Numbered from the stretch's first letter, positions 32,219 to 42,570 are shown. The stretch: DNA of 64,000 nucleotides from Amorphophallus konjac (GCA_022559845.1 CM040118.1:448010053-448074052); one strand, 5' to 3'. Notes: generated by a model from the sequence alone, not told the origin. Numbers and translations: made by a program.

Positions 32219-33072
32219 GACATTATATTGTGACCACCAAAACTCTCTCCCCCTTTGACATTATCAAAAAGTGGGGGACAAGAGACACGACCAATTGTGA
32301 AAATTTTAACATGTGTGGCGTACAAACCTAGCAATCAACCATGAAATCCAAGAAGGAATTTGGAATTTGATGTGCAATTAGCAGATGTGTGAAATAAGTG
32401 CAAATGCTCGATTTTTGTAATTTTTTGCTACATATATGACTAATTATTCACAAGTATACAACTAAGAACATGTGTGAAACTATGAACATGTATCTAGAAC
32501 TTAAATTTGAAATGTGAAACTATATGCAGAGTGTAAGACTAAGCTATGCACAAAATGTATTATGCTAAAGAGCACGTTATTCTCCCCCAATTGTCAAGAA
32601 CAAAAAACCAACTGACAATGGGTTATTTAACCTGTTATTTACAAGTATAACCTATAGGTGCAAACTATGGAATGAAATATGATATGATCAAAACAGATCA
32701 AGCAATCAGGCACTCAAGCATGCATAATAAGATATAGACTCATGCAAGTCCCTTCGAGACGGGTGTAAGGATAATGCAATTGATTGTTGAACATGATGTG
32801 TATGAACAATACTAAGAAGGTCATGCTTACATAAGTAAGGTACTGCATTAACTATGAGAAATGACTGATTCATAAAGGACATTCACACAATCAAACCCAA
32901 TGTGTATATGTGAAGATTGAGCAATGAATTCAAAACAATATGGAAAACTAAATTTTCTAAAGAACACTAAAAAGAACTTATCATCTATACACTTTCATAC
33001 ACAATGCTCGAATATTGGTAGCTACACATGACCCAAAAAAAAATTTTTAATTACTAAAAATGGTGTGACTAA

Positions 33073-33300
33073 CCTTTTGACACGAGTTGTATCCTTTGTC
33101 TCAGGGACACTTCCCGGTTACTTAGTTTCGTCACTTATCTTAACTGTGGATTTTGACACTTTTCGACGCGAGTTGTACCCTTTATCTCAGGGGCACTTCC
33201 CGGCTACTTGGTGACAAATCACACTTATTTTAAATGTGGATTAGTTTCTCCTTTCGACGTGAGTTTTCTCCTTTATTTCAGGGGAGATTCCCGGCTACTC
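33073..33300 (-). other. Triple hairpin motif in element C
   Basis: Three copies (33073-33122, 33160-33209, 33249-33300). Element-sense stems: TCTCC/GGAGA, GTGCCC/GGGTAC and GTGTCC/GGATAC around a CTGARAYAAA-type loop. Each copy is flanked by AGTARCCGGGAA and ACTCRYGTC. The G:T pair in two stems exists only in the element-sense RNA; the opposite strand would have A opposite C. Confidence 0.75.
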
Positions 33301-33695
33301 GGATCCACGCTCCACTTATCCAATTTTTGAAGGGGTAAACAGCTCTTTCCTCACGAGATATGTGATTTCCATGTAGAGAATCAAAAGTCCTTAAAAGTTT
33401 AGAGTAGAAAACCGTAATCCTTATTAGATTGAATCATCATCTCAAAAAGATGCATTTTGTGTGGGTGGTTGTATTGAATGTAAAACATGAATTAGCCTTA
33501 TCACAGTAATGTCTCCCCCTAAATGTATGCACGGTTATAAAAAATCTTCCCCTTAATATATGCCATGTAACAAACATGTCTAAATCAATGTAATTTCATT
33601 TAGCATGGGAAGAGTCATAGAAGAATATCAAGAAGTGAAGGGTGTATATTATTTACAGTCAGACATGCACTGAGATTTAATTTCAAGCAAGTTGA

Positions 33696-33806
33696 TTATC
33701 GGTACGTGGCGGAGATGAAGGTCCAAAGACCCTACTCACACATAAGGAAAGCTTCCAGGTGGACGTAATCCACCTTTTCACTGACATCATTTTATATACC
33801 GAATAA
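33696..33806 (-). ncRNA. Cloverleaf-like structured motif, element C copy
   Basis: Closing helix CGGTA (33700-33704) with TACCG (33797-33801), extended by TTAT/ATAA past one bulged base. Hairpins inside: GGTC, loop CAAA, GACC (33720-33731); GGAA/TTCC (33746-33756); AGGTGG, loop ACGTAAT, CCACCT (33757-33775). Element F has two copies with matching helices and different bases. It is probably part of the element RNA; a separate transcript is not shown. Confidence 0.6.
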
Positions 33807-34388
33807 CCATGGCATTCAAGCACTCAAATATGGAAAGTATATGCAAACATATGCATGTAAATGGAAAAGATGATCGAAAATTGTCCTTATTTACAAGTAT
33901 GCAAGTGTGTGTATGATATGTGCAAATTGTGTCATGGTAGTAAGTGTATAAACTGTATATGCAAAAGTGAATTTTTATTTGCAAAAAGTAAGCAAGTAAA
34001 AGAGTGAAAGACTCTATGCACAGACCGAGGCATTCAAACCTGAATTGTTATTTGCAAGAACAGAGGAAGGTGTGTATGAGAAACTGTATATGTACAATGT
34101 AAAGCAATCAAAAATTAAATTTATTCACATGATGTGAAAAGAGAAGTGTGTTCAACTCATTTAAACCTGGAGTTCACAAGATCTCATCATTTCAAAAGTT
34201 GGCAAAATCAACAAAATAGGAATGAAGTTGTTTAAATGTGAACTCCAAACACAACATTTACCTTTTCAGATTTTTTAAAATAAATCTAACCATAGAAGTT
34301 CTCAAAATCACACATTTTCTTTCTCACCTTGAGAGTCCTTTATTTATTGATATTCCTTGACCTCAAGACGCCCCTACAAAATAGATTC

Positions 34389-35193
34389 TCATTTTGGAGA
34401 TTTGGGTACCCAAACCATCTTAGGTCCCGAGGGGTTAGTGATAACACGAACAGATGGATTCCTATATTTCCTAGGAAACCAATCATCATCAAATCTCAGG
34501 GTAGAACAATCTTCCATAGAATGACCATTCTCACCATAATAAAATCAATAAGAAGATTTTCTTTTCATGGACCATTTTTCATCATTTTTCATTAAGGAAC
34601 AATTTTTCATTTTATGTCCAACTTCACAGCAGTAATGACATGAAAAATTCTTCTTGATAGACCATTCATCATCATTTTTCTTAGTGAAACAACTTTCAAG
34701 AACATGTCTATGTAACCCACAATAGAAGCAATGATTGTTGAATCTTTTCTTTATGGGTTTTCCATGATTTTTAGAGCCATCACACATTTTCACACATTTA
34801 GAGCAATCACACATTTTATGTCCAACTTCACCGCAGTAATGACATAAAAAATTCTTCTTGATAGACCATTCATCATTATTTTTCTTAGTGAAACAACTTT
34901 CAAGAACATGTCCATGTAACCCACAATAGAAGCAATGATTGTTGAATCTTTTCTTTATGGGTTTTCCATGATTTTTAGAGCCATCACATATTTTCACTCT
35001 CGACTTCAAAGCCTCATCATCATCAAGTTTCATTAAAAAGTAATCATACATTTCATATCCATATCTACCACAATAAAAGTATGAAACATTCATCTTTTTC
35101 CTTGATGCATGAACATGATTAATAATAGGGGGTTTTGCATACACACAAGAGCAATCAACAATATTTTTCTGATTTTTGAAGTCCCGCAATCAA
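34389..35193 (-). pseudogene. gag: Element C gag, C-terminal part with multiplied zinc knuckles
   Basis: Read leftward from the F insertion. Fingers of the CCHC type follow each other: a decayed one (YFYCGRYGYEMYDYF), CFYCGLHGHVLESC, CHYCGEVGHKMCDC, CFYCGLHRHVLESC, CHYCCEVGHKMKNC, and a last one whose first two Cys codons are a stop (near 34545) and Tyr. The end GPKMVWVPK is the usual end of SIRE-type gag, but no protease follows. Two finger pairs come from an in-frame duplication of 204 bp. CCHC fingers bind the element RNA for packaging. The N-terminal domain is outside the window. Confidence 0.8.
34621..35028 (-). repeat. In-frame 204-bp tandem duplication in element C gag
   Basis: The stretch starting ACTTCACAGC at 34621 recurs starting ACTTCACCGC at 34825. 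The step is 204 bp, or 68 codons. Each copy encodes the finger pair CFYCG...ESC and CHYC...GHKM with KKRFNNH before it. The copies differ by a few bases. Confidence 0.8.
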
Positions 35194-35455
35194 TGACACC
35201 CAAAAAGGGGGTGAATTGGGTGATTACAAATTTTACGAAAGCTTTTACCCTTTTTGAAATATGTGATAGAATGCTAGATAAGAGATTCAAAACTATTTGA
35301 TCACAAATTGGACTTATCAAACCTAATTGATGAAGATATGGATTAAGCAAGATATATGTAGATAAATTCGGAATCGCAATTACACTAACACTCACGTAGA
35401 ATGGAGGTAGAAGAAAAGGATCGAACCACACAATTCAAAACACGATGCACAGCTA

Positions 35456-35520
35456 TTTTTAAGGTGGTTCGGATGCAACGACGGCAATCCTACGTCCACC
35501 CCTCACCAAACCCGGTGAGG
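35456..35520 (-). other. LTR two-hairpin module, element F
   Basis: TTTTTAAGGTGGTTC, hairpin 1 (GGAT with ATCC), CTACGTCCACC, hairpin 2 (CCTCACC 35501-35507, loop AAACCC, GGTGAGG 35514-35520). Confidence 0.75.
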
Positions 35521-35607
35521 CTTCACTCGAGGATAAATCCCCAAATGGAGACGATGCTCCAAACACACACGCAGGATGACGCCTGCACACACACATGGGG
35601 ACGCGCC

Positions 35608-35610
35608 CCA

Positions 35611-35651
<41 letters not shown>
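35608..35651. repeat. (CA)n microsatellite in element F LTR
   Basis: About twenty CA repeats. CACACA-rich sequence continues more loosely on both sides (35560-35850). Confidence 0.9.
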
Positions 35652-35655
<4 letters not shown>

Positions 35656-36513
35656 GACGAGGTCTCCAACACGATCCAACAACCGGATCAACAACACACG
35701 CACTTGCTGCTACAAGTGCAGTAATCCACACACACAAATACTAAGATCTGGATAAAATCACACAACACACGCAGATCTAAGAAGACCTACGCACACACGA
35801 ATCAAATACGACACACACACACACGACCATGGATCCAACAACGATCCACACACGCACGAGTTTGCAGTTTATGATGAACATAATTACAACACCAAAAACA
35901 TAAAGACGATGAGGCTTAGTTTAGAAAACTCTTGTTTTAGGTTCCCCTTAAATGCATGTTGCGATTCTTGAATGTATCTTCACTTGATCGGAGCTTCAAT
36001 CCGTGCTTGCTTGACTTTTCTCCTTTCTTGCTTGCTTGGCTTCTCTTCTTTCTCCCTTAGGCACTCTTCTAGGAATCCTTGCTTGCTTCCTTGGCTCTTC
36101 TCTTCCTTGGAGGCTGCTAGCTTCAGATTTGGCTTGAAACACGTTTGAGATGGATGAAGATCTTGCTGCACGAAGTACTATTCACGGAGCTACAGTACCC
36201 TTTCTTCCAAGCACCTCCTCTAGCCTCTCTTGATCTCCTTTGATCCCTCTTGATCAACTAGGGTTTCCTAACCCTCTTGTGTTTGTTTTATAGCATTTGA
36301 ATGGTCCTTGGACATCCCCCAGACTAGATCCACGTTTTGTGGGTGATTGGGTGTCTTTGGGATTAAATAATCACAATGGAAGAGGCTCTTCTCAAAGTGG
36401 AAAATAAAGTCAACTTTTGTTGGCTCGGGGCTGGCGGTCGACCTGTGGAAGCTGGCGGTCGACCGCTACTGAGAAACCCTATAGAAATTTGATCCCTTGA
36501 ATTTCTGGTCGAC

Positions 36514-36518
36514 CTTGG
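36514..36518. repeat. Target-site duplication of element D, left copy (CTTGG)
   Basis: CTTGG precedes TGTTGGGTTCGG and recurs at 58784-58788 after the right LTR. Confidence 0.93.
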
Positions 36519-36868
36519 TGTTGGGTTCGGTGCTATGTATTCAGAGGGGGGGGGTGAATGAATACACCCTTTAAAACTTCGCCCAATTAAAGTCTAGTGC
36601 TCAGAACTGCGGAATAAAAGCACTAAGACTAAATAAGAAAGTCTAATCCGGTCATCTATTGAACCTGTAGACGGATATAAAGAGTGCTCCTAATCAGACA
36701 TCTAATGTGGGCAGCAGTTAAACAGATCAAGCAAACACACAATACTACTGTCAAGCATATAGTGTGCGCATCAATGAATTGAATACTTATAGAACATCAA
36801 ACCAAAGCGAACCTAAGCAGTCATCTAGCGCCAAACACACAAGAAATCAAACCACTGCACAATGGGTT

Positions 36869-36924
36869 TTTAGGTGGTTCGGTCCAGCAGACCTACATCC
36901 ACCCCACACTCAAACCAGAGTGTG
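36869..36924 (-). other. LTR two-hairpin module, element D left copy
   Basis: TTTTTAGGTGGTTCGG, hairpin 1 (GGTC, loop CAGCA, GACC), CTACATCCACC, hairpin 2 (CACACTC 36905-36911, loop AAACCA, GAGTGTG 36918-36924). The right LTR copy is at about 56045-56103. Confidence 0.75.
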
Positions 36925-37086
36925 AATTTCGCCGACTCACAGCTTGAACAGCTGGGCATCACAGCTTGCCATACAACCGCTGGGCAACACAGCTTGCCCT
37001 CCGAGGAATCCTCCTCGCCCGCTGAGCAACACAGCTTGCTGTCCAATGGAATCCACCACTGCAACCGCTGACTAACAGCTTGAAGA

Positions 37087-38454
37087 AAGGATAAAATGGA
37101 AAATGAAAACAAGAACCAAACAACACCGGAAAGATGTAAATAGTGAAGCACAAAATGTGACTCTTAAAGAGCTGACTGGAGTGGATCTGATCCAACTTCC
37201 AGTGGGAACGATCTTCTCTGCTTTTCTCTTCTCTCTCTCTTTCTTCTTCTTCTCTTCACACTCTGCTCTCTCGATCTCTCACTCAATCTCTCTTTCTTTC
37301 TCTTTCTCTTCTTCTCTTCTCTTCTCTTCCTTTTTCTTCTCTAGATCGAAGACCTCTATGCACTCTGCTTTTTCTTCACAGCTTCTGCTCTGTCAATTTC
37401 GATCAGTCTTCTTCTGTGGAAGAAGGCTCATATATATAGCGGCAGCAGCAGCAGCAGCCAGGGCGCGTGTGGCTTCCACAGTTCCCACCCTAAGAATTCG
37501 GACCACGTGGCAGCATCCAGCAGGCTGTCAGTACACGTGTCCTCATCTGGGCACTCTCCTTATCCTCGGATCACGTGCCCTTCATTTAGCCTCACGAGCA
37601 AAGAACATGTCAAACAGTGTATCAGATTAAGTATATGCATTGCAGTGTATAGACTTCACTGTATAGACTTGTGAAGGTGAAGCAATGTATATACTTCACA
37701 TAAGCAAAGCTATGGCATTGTATAGACTTCACGTTGTGAAGCAATGTATGTACTTCAGACTGTATAAAGAAAGGATAAAATAGAAAATGAAAACAAGAAC
37801 CAAACAACACCGGAAAGATGTAAACAGTGAAGCACAAAATGTGGCTCTTAAAGAGCTGACTGGAGTGGATCTGATCCAACTTCCAGTGGGAACGATCTTC
37901 TCTGCTTTTCTCTTCTCTCTCTCTTTCTTCTTCTTCTATTCACACTCTGCTCTCTCGATCTCTCACTCAATCTCTCTTTCTTTCTCTTTCTCTTCTTCTC
38001 TTTCTCTCTTCTTCTCCTTCTCTTCTCTTCTCTTCCTTTTTCTTCTCTGGATCGAAGACCTCTCTGCACTCTGCTTTTTCTTCACAGCTTCTGCTCTGTC
38101 AATTTCGATCAGTCTTCTTCTGTGGAAGAAGGCTCGTATATATAGCGGCAGCAGCAGCAGTAGCCAGGGCGCGTGTGGCTTCCACAGTTCCCACCCTAAG
38201 AATTCGGACCACGTGGCAGCATCCAGCAGGCTGTCAGTACACGTGTCCTCATCTGGGAACTCTCCTTATCCTCGGATCACGTGCCCTTCATTTAGCCTCA
38301 CGAGCAGAGAACCTGTCAGACAGAGTATCGGATTAAGTATATGCATTGCAGTGTATAGACTTCACTATATAGACTTGTGAAGGTGAAGCAATGTATATAC
38401 TTCACATAAGCAAAGCTATGGCATTGTATAGACTTCACGTTGTGAAGCAATGTA
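37087..38454 (-). repeat. Tandem duplication inside the element D left LTR (step 684 bp)
   Basis: AAGGATAAAAT at 37087 recurs at 37771 with the whole following block: CT-rich stretch, TATATATA, CACGTG boxes and the first array words. The right LTR has one copy, so the duplication arose in or after the copy that gave this LTR. It doubles the promoter block. Confidence 0.88.
37431..37577 (-). promoter_or_regulatory. TATA box and three CACGTG boxes, element D LTR (first block)
   Basis: TATATATA at 37431-37438. CACGTG is at 37504-37509, 37534-37539 and 37572-37577, about 70-140 bp upstream in element sense. The flanks CCACGTGGC and ACACGTGTC match the plant ABRE/G-box core bound by bZIP factors. 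Other copies: 38136-38285 and 56631-56777. Confidence 0.55.
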
Positions 38455-40020
38455 TGTACTTCAGACTGTATAGACTTTAGATCCCAAAGGCAATGTATAG
38501 ACATGGTCCTAAACGAATGTACAGGCTTCAGCTTAAGGCCAATGTATAGACTTCAATGCCTTCGTCAAATGCGATGTACAGACTTGCATGAGATGCATGC
38601 TCCAGTGCAGTGTATAGACTTGCGTTCAGCAGCAATGTATAGACTTTGCAAACTGAGACGCAAAATGAGACGCTGCTTAACCTGCACTGACTGTACAGAC
38701 TTATGCATGAGACGCTGAGGAAGACGGTGGATGTACAGACTTCTAAGTGTACAGACTTTCCACCGACCAATGTATGGACTTGCTCAGCTTGCTCGCTGTA
38801 CATACTTGGGCAGTATGAAGACTTGACAGACAACTGACGATGTATAGACTTCAGGTGTGAAGACCAATGTATAGACTTCACCAGACTTCACTCGATGTAC
38901 AGACTTTGATGAACATATGCAATGTATGGACTTTGCGAGACAATGCATGCACAACCCAACCGATGTATAGACTTTACATGAAAGCCCAATGTACAGACTT
39001 AAGGTTCCACTGTGGATGAATAGACTCTGAAGAAATGAGGCGATGTGTGAACTTTGAGGTTCAACAGTGGATGTATAGACTTTGAGCTCCTGAAGCAATG
39101 TACAGACTTCAATCCAAGAAATGCACTGGCGATGTATAGACTTTGGACCCTTGAAGGATGTATAGACTTCAGTTGAGCACAGTCCAATGTATAGACTTGG
39201 AAGATTGAACCAATGTATAGACTTGGGGTTCTGAACGTAGGTAAAGGCTAGGAATGTATAGACTTGCCCAGTGCTGCCAATGTATAGACTTGGTGGAAGT
39301 CATGCTACAGTGAATGAATGTATAGACTTCGAAGACTAATACATGAGACGCTGCACTGTACGCTGTACAGACTTGCCGATCAACAGTGGATGTATAGACT
39401 TGAATGGACCCAAGGTGAGACGATCGGATGTACAGACTTTGAAGCATATGAACAGCGCTGTATAGACTTAACATAAGACATTACATGTGACGGTAGGCTG
39501 TACAGACTTAGCCTAAGACAATGCATGAGACGGATGATGTATAGACTTACTATATGCATGAGACGCAAGTTGAGACGGTCCAGTGTGTAGACTTAGCCGT
39601 TACAGACTTAGTCCAATTGAGACGCTGGGAAAGACGGTCCACTGTCTAGACTTGCGATGCCTTCGACACATGCATGAACAGTAATGTATATACTTGCATG
39701 AGACGGTCAATGAGACGCTCAATGTACACACTTGAAGTCCAGAGTAAACATTGCCTTAGACTCTAAATGAGACGGACGTTGTGCAGACTTTAGCCAACGT
39801 ACAGACTTGATGATGAAACAGTCTGATGTACATACTTGATCAAGACAAGGCAGTTGAGTGTATGGACTTTGACAAGCAAACGGCTGTATAGACTTTGCCT
39901 AAATGCAGGACACTGTATGGACTTGCCACCAATGTATAGACTCAATGCAAGCAGATGGATGTACAGGCTTGGCGAATGCAATGTATGGACTTACAGACAG
40001 AACACATGCAGTGAATAGAC
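37630..40020 (-). repeat. U3 word array of GTATAGACTT in element D left LTR
   Basis: Several dozen copies of TGTATAGACTT or TGTACAGACTT lie every 25-50 bp, with GAGACG words mixed in from about 39340. Spacers are all different. The right LTR has the same array at 56840-58515. Confidence 0.85.
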
Positions 40021-40089
40021 TTATGCAGACAGAACACATGCATTCTCCAGATAATATACCAGTCACAGTCATATGCATTTTCCACAGAG

Positions 40090-40094
40090 TATAT
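40090..40094. repeat. Target-site duplication of element E, left copy (TATAT)
   Basis: TATAT before TGTAGACACG; the partner at 50445-50449 follows GATCTACA. The intact D right LTR carries the uninterrupted site at 58583-58590. Confidence 0.92.
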
Positions 40095-41951
40095 TGTAGA
40101 CACGCCAAAATTGACGTTACTATGAGTACATCTCATATTGCCTTGTAATGCCCCAATTTGACCCTCAAATTAGTTCTATTTGAGTGGTTTTTCTCACTTT
40201 TCTTAGATTTCTTCTTTTTTTTCACCCTTTTCTTATTTTTTTTCTATTTTCCCCTATTTTTCTGGATTTTTCTGAATTTTTCTAGATTTTCTGGATATTT
40301 TTCTCTATTTTTCAGAAATAACGACTTGACTTGGGGCGTCTTTTAAATAACGACTTATACATGGGCGTTTCTTAAAAAATTAACGACTACATTGAAGGGC
40401 GTCCATTCTTTCAAATTTCTATTTTTTTGGATTTTTCTGAGAATTTTTCGGAATTTTTCAGGAATTAACGACTTTGCCTAAGGCGTTATTTTGAATAAAA
40501 AAAGTAAAAGAAAATGAATTCACCACGTACGTGAGGGCGTGTTTTCAAATTGATTATTTTATTATTATTTTTTTAACCCCTTTGAGAGGTGATTTGGTGG
40601 CCTTCCGGGTGTCAGAAAAATTCGCAAAAATAGTCGTTGGAATCAGGGCGACGAGATGTACCTTCACCTAAAAAATGGGAAAATAATATTGAGAAATGAA
40701 AAATGACCCTATTTCGATTTTTTTAATTAACGTCCTTTGTTAAGGCGTTTTTTAATTAACGCCTTTGACTCAGACGTGTTTCAATTTCATTTCTAAAAAT
40801 GATCCAGGAGTTAATGCCCTTGTGCAGGGCGTGTTTTTAAAAGACGCCATTCGGAAGGTCGTCAATTCTTGAATTGACGCCCTGAGCCAGGTCGTGTTTC
40901 ACTTTTGTGCTCCGAACGAACGCAGCCTTTCCCAGAGAGACTCCTGCTTCGTTTGGGCTCTTGTCCAGTCTAATCCTCCCCTATTTTGGCTCTTGCCCGT
41001 TCCAATCCTTTCCCCAGTTGGGACTCTTGCCTTGCTTATCCTTTGATCAATCCTATAAGGGGTTGATCCCCTTATCTTTTTTTTTCTTCTTCGGTTCCGA
41101 TATTTCTTATTCTCCGTTGACGTTCTTCTATTTTTTCTTCTTCTTCTTCTTCTGCCTCCCTCTTCTTCTTCTTCTTCTTCTTCTTCTTCTGCCTCCCTCT
41201 TCTTCTTCTTCTTATTCTTCTTCTTCTGCTTCTTCTCTTTTTCTTCTGTTGTTTTCTTTTCTTTTTACAGGAACCGAAGGTAGGGTGGCATTGGCTAAGG
41301 AGAGGCTTCTTCACGGTTCAAGTCTTCATCCCTTTTGAAGCCTTTCTCCCATCGAGCATTCAAGCCAAAAGAGCCACCAAACAAGATTTTTCTATCTTAT
41401 CTCCCCCTTATTTGTATTTTTTTTCATTAGTTCATGCATGCATCATGTTTCATTATTATATTAATTTTTCTCAACTATCATTGAGATCTCCCCTTTAGTG
41501 CATCTCTTGCACTCTTTCCCCATTATATTTTTACATGCATTCATACCTCCCACACCCTCTTTGCATAGGGGTTTAAGGGCCAACACCCTTAAGGTGTGTA
41601 TTTCATATGTTATCATGCTCACCTTTCTATTATGAACTTGATACTACACACACATTATTTCTAATCCATATCTTTTGGTGTTGTTGTCTTTGTTTTGCAA
41701 GGGTAACCAAAGTTGAAAGATTCTCTTCATCGGCCGGCCGATTTTGAAGAGAAAAGGAGTACTCACATCCCCGCACTTTCAAGGTATTTTTCGCGATCCC
41801 TCCATGATTTTTATTGTTATATTTTGAGGCCTCGTGTCTCTGGCGATCACAAACTCCTCTTGTGCACCTCGTGCATGTTTTATCTCCACTATTGTTTATT
41901 GTTTGCTTATTCTTAATATTTTTCTTAAGTGGATTTTAATTAAGATCTACA
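40095..41951 (+). repeat. Element E 5' LTR
   Basis: 1857 bp, TGTAGACACG to GATCTACA. It holds an array of ACGCC...GGCGT units (40318-40900), a possible TATAAGG (41052) and a CTT-rich stretch (41130-41243) with a long but meaningless frame. Confidence 0.93.
40318..40900 (+). repeat. Array of ACG...CGT inverted-repeat words in element E 5' LTR
   Basis: About eleven units of the type TAACGMCTTN...GGGCGTNTTT, such as TAACGCC with AGACGTGTTT and GACGCCCT with GGTCGTGTTT. Units are 25-30 bp with AT-rich spacers. The same array is in the 3' LTR at 48811-49393. Confidence 0.75.
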
Positions 41952-41954
41952 AAT

Positions 41955-41971
41955 TGGCGATCACGGTGGGA
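41955..41971 (+). other. Element E primer-binding site, tRNA-Arg-like
   Basis: TGGCGATCACGGTGGGA starts three bases after the LTR. It closely matches the complement of a plant tRNA-Arg 3' end as I recall it (TGGCGACCACAGTGGGA, two differences). Arg-tRNA priming is reported for Tat/Ogre elements. Confidence 0.65.
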
Positions 41972-42234
41972 CCCTTTGTGTTCTTCATCTATTACCCGTT
42001 TCCCCTTAGGCACCCGCGTGTGCCATCTCCCTTATTTGCACCCTCGGTGCGTCCCCCTTTTGTGCCCCTCGGGCACCCTCCATTGGTTTTGTCCTTTTCC
42101 CTAAGTGATTTGTCAATTTATTGATTTTTCTTTAAAATCTCCACTTATTTGAAATTTTGATGAGCATGCTTATATCTTATATTTGTTGATTGCCTGCGAC
42201 TGTGAGTGGTGGTTACTGTTGGCCGTGGATTGAG

Positions 42235-42570
42235 AATTAACGCCTCTGTCGGAGGCGCCATTTGATTTCACGCCCTAACCCAGGGCGTGTTGTTTGAAGT
42301 TAACGCTTTCTGACAGGGCGTTTGCTAGCTGTCTCCAATTATCTCTGCTTGCTTGGTGAATTCACGCCCGGTGCAAGGGCGTTTTTATCTTTATTAGCGC
42401 CTCCCTTAAAGGCGTTTTCTTAGATTTGACGCCCGCTGTATAGGACGTCCTTTTATTTATAGCGCCTCACCCTAAGGCGTGTTTTCGCCAGCCCCTGGGC
42501 CCCTCACGTTGATTCACGACAGTCACATCGTCGTGTCTTTTTTAGTAGCGCCCCCTTCCCGGGCGTGTTT
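42235..42570 (+). repeat. Second array of ACGCC...GGCGT words, inside element E
   Basis: About eight units: TAACGCCTC with GAGGCGCC, CACGCCCT with AGGGCGTG, CACGCCCG with AGGGCGTT, AGCGCCTC with AAGGCGTT, and others. It lies in the leader between the primer site and the reading frame, so the array type is not confined to LTRs. Confidence 0.75.

Larger units (their letters stand above)
32219..34388 (-). other. Non-coding 3' region of element C
   Basis: AT-rich, with no supported reading frame and no pol remnant. It contains several AGGGGGAG tracts in element sense (about 32247, 32581, 33513, 33548), three copies of the hairpin motif (33073-33300) and one cloverleaf-like motif (33696-33806). 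Confidence 0.7.
29308..35193 (-). mobile_element. Copia element C, gag-only, interrupted by element F (3' part visible)
   Basis: In element sense: truncated gag, a 2.2-kb non-coding region, a polypurine tract and a 2.9-kb 3' LTR. Element F cuts its gag at 35194, so the N-terminal gag, primer site and 5' LTR must lie beyond the window. The gag end is followed by the 3' region with no integrase, reverse transcriptase or RNase H. The left end TGTTGGCCC at 29308 is my choice; the flank ACATG would be its duplication, but the partner is not visible. Confidence 0.8.
35194..36518 (-). mobile_element. Copia element F 3' LTR, left segment
   Basis: Starts TGACACCC with AAAAAGGGGGTGAATT, the same kind of LTR end as in A, C and D. 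The flank ATCAA (35189-35193) would be its duplication. The segment holds the two-hairpin module (35456-35520), a CA microsatellite (35608-35651) and GTCGAC words (36435-36515). It is cut by element D; removing D joins it to 58789-59544, giving a 2.08-kb LTR. Confidence 0.85.
36519..40094 (-). repeat. Element D 3' LTR, left segment (with internal duplication)
   Basis: TGTTGGGTTCGGTGC at the start matches 55700 onward. It contains the two-hairpin module, two copies of a promoter-containing block (684-bp step) and most of the GTATAGACTT array, and is cut by element E. With the last 195 bp at 50450-50644 the LTR is 3771 bp, against 3084 bp on the right; the duplication explains the difference. 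Confidence 0.9.

Noticed and set aside
33073..33300. Hammerhead ribozyme, suggested by CTGA and CGAAA words in the hairpin motif of element C
   Set aside because: The core order CUGANGA...GAAA is not met, the third helix is missing, and no cleavage-site pattern fits.
33696..33806. Cloverleaf-like motif as a tRNA gene
   Set aside because: No A and B box promoter words, no anticodon arm of normal length, and the closing helix lacks a discriminator and acceptor layout.
34329..34595. Plus-strand 88-codon frame over the end of element C gag
   Set aside because: It is the antisense shadow of the zinc-knuckle gag.
38528..39568. Chain of minus-strand frames with repeated SLYI, KSIH and VYT peptides
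   Set aside because: They are translations of the GTATAGACTT word array and recur at 57022-58062 in the other LTR.
37630..40020. CRISPR-like look of the GTATAGACTT array
   Set aside because: The conserved word is only 10-11 bp, spacing is irregular, the array lies in a plant LTR, is duplicated in the other LTR, and there are no cas genes.
41072..41338. Lys/Arg-rich and Phe/Ser-rich frames at 41072-41338 and 49565-49831
   Set aside because: They are products of a CTT/GAA simple repeat in the LTR of element E.
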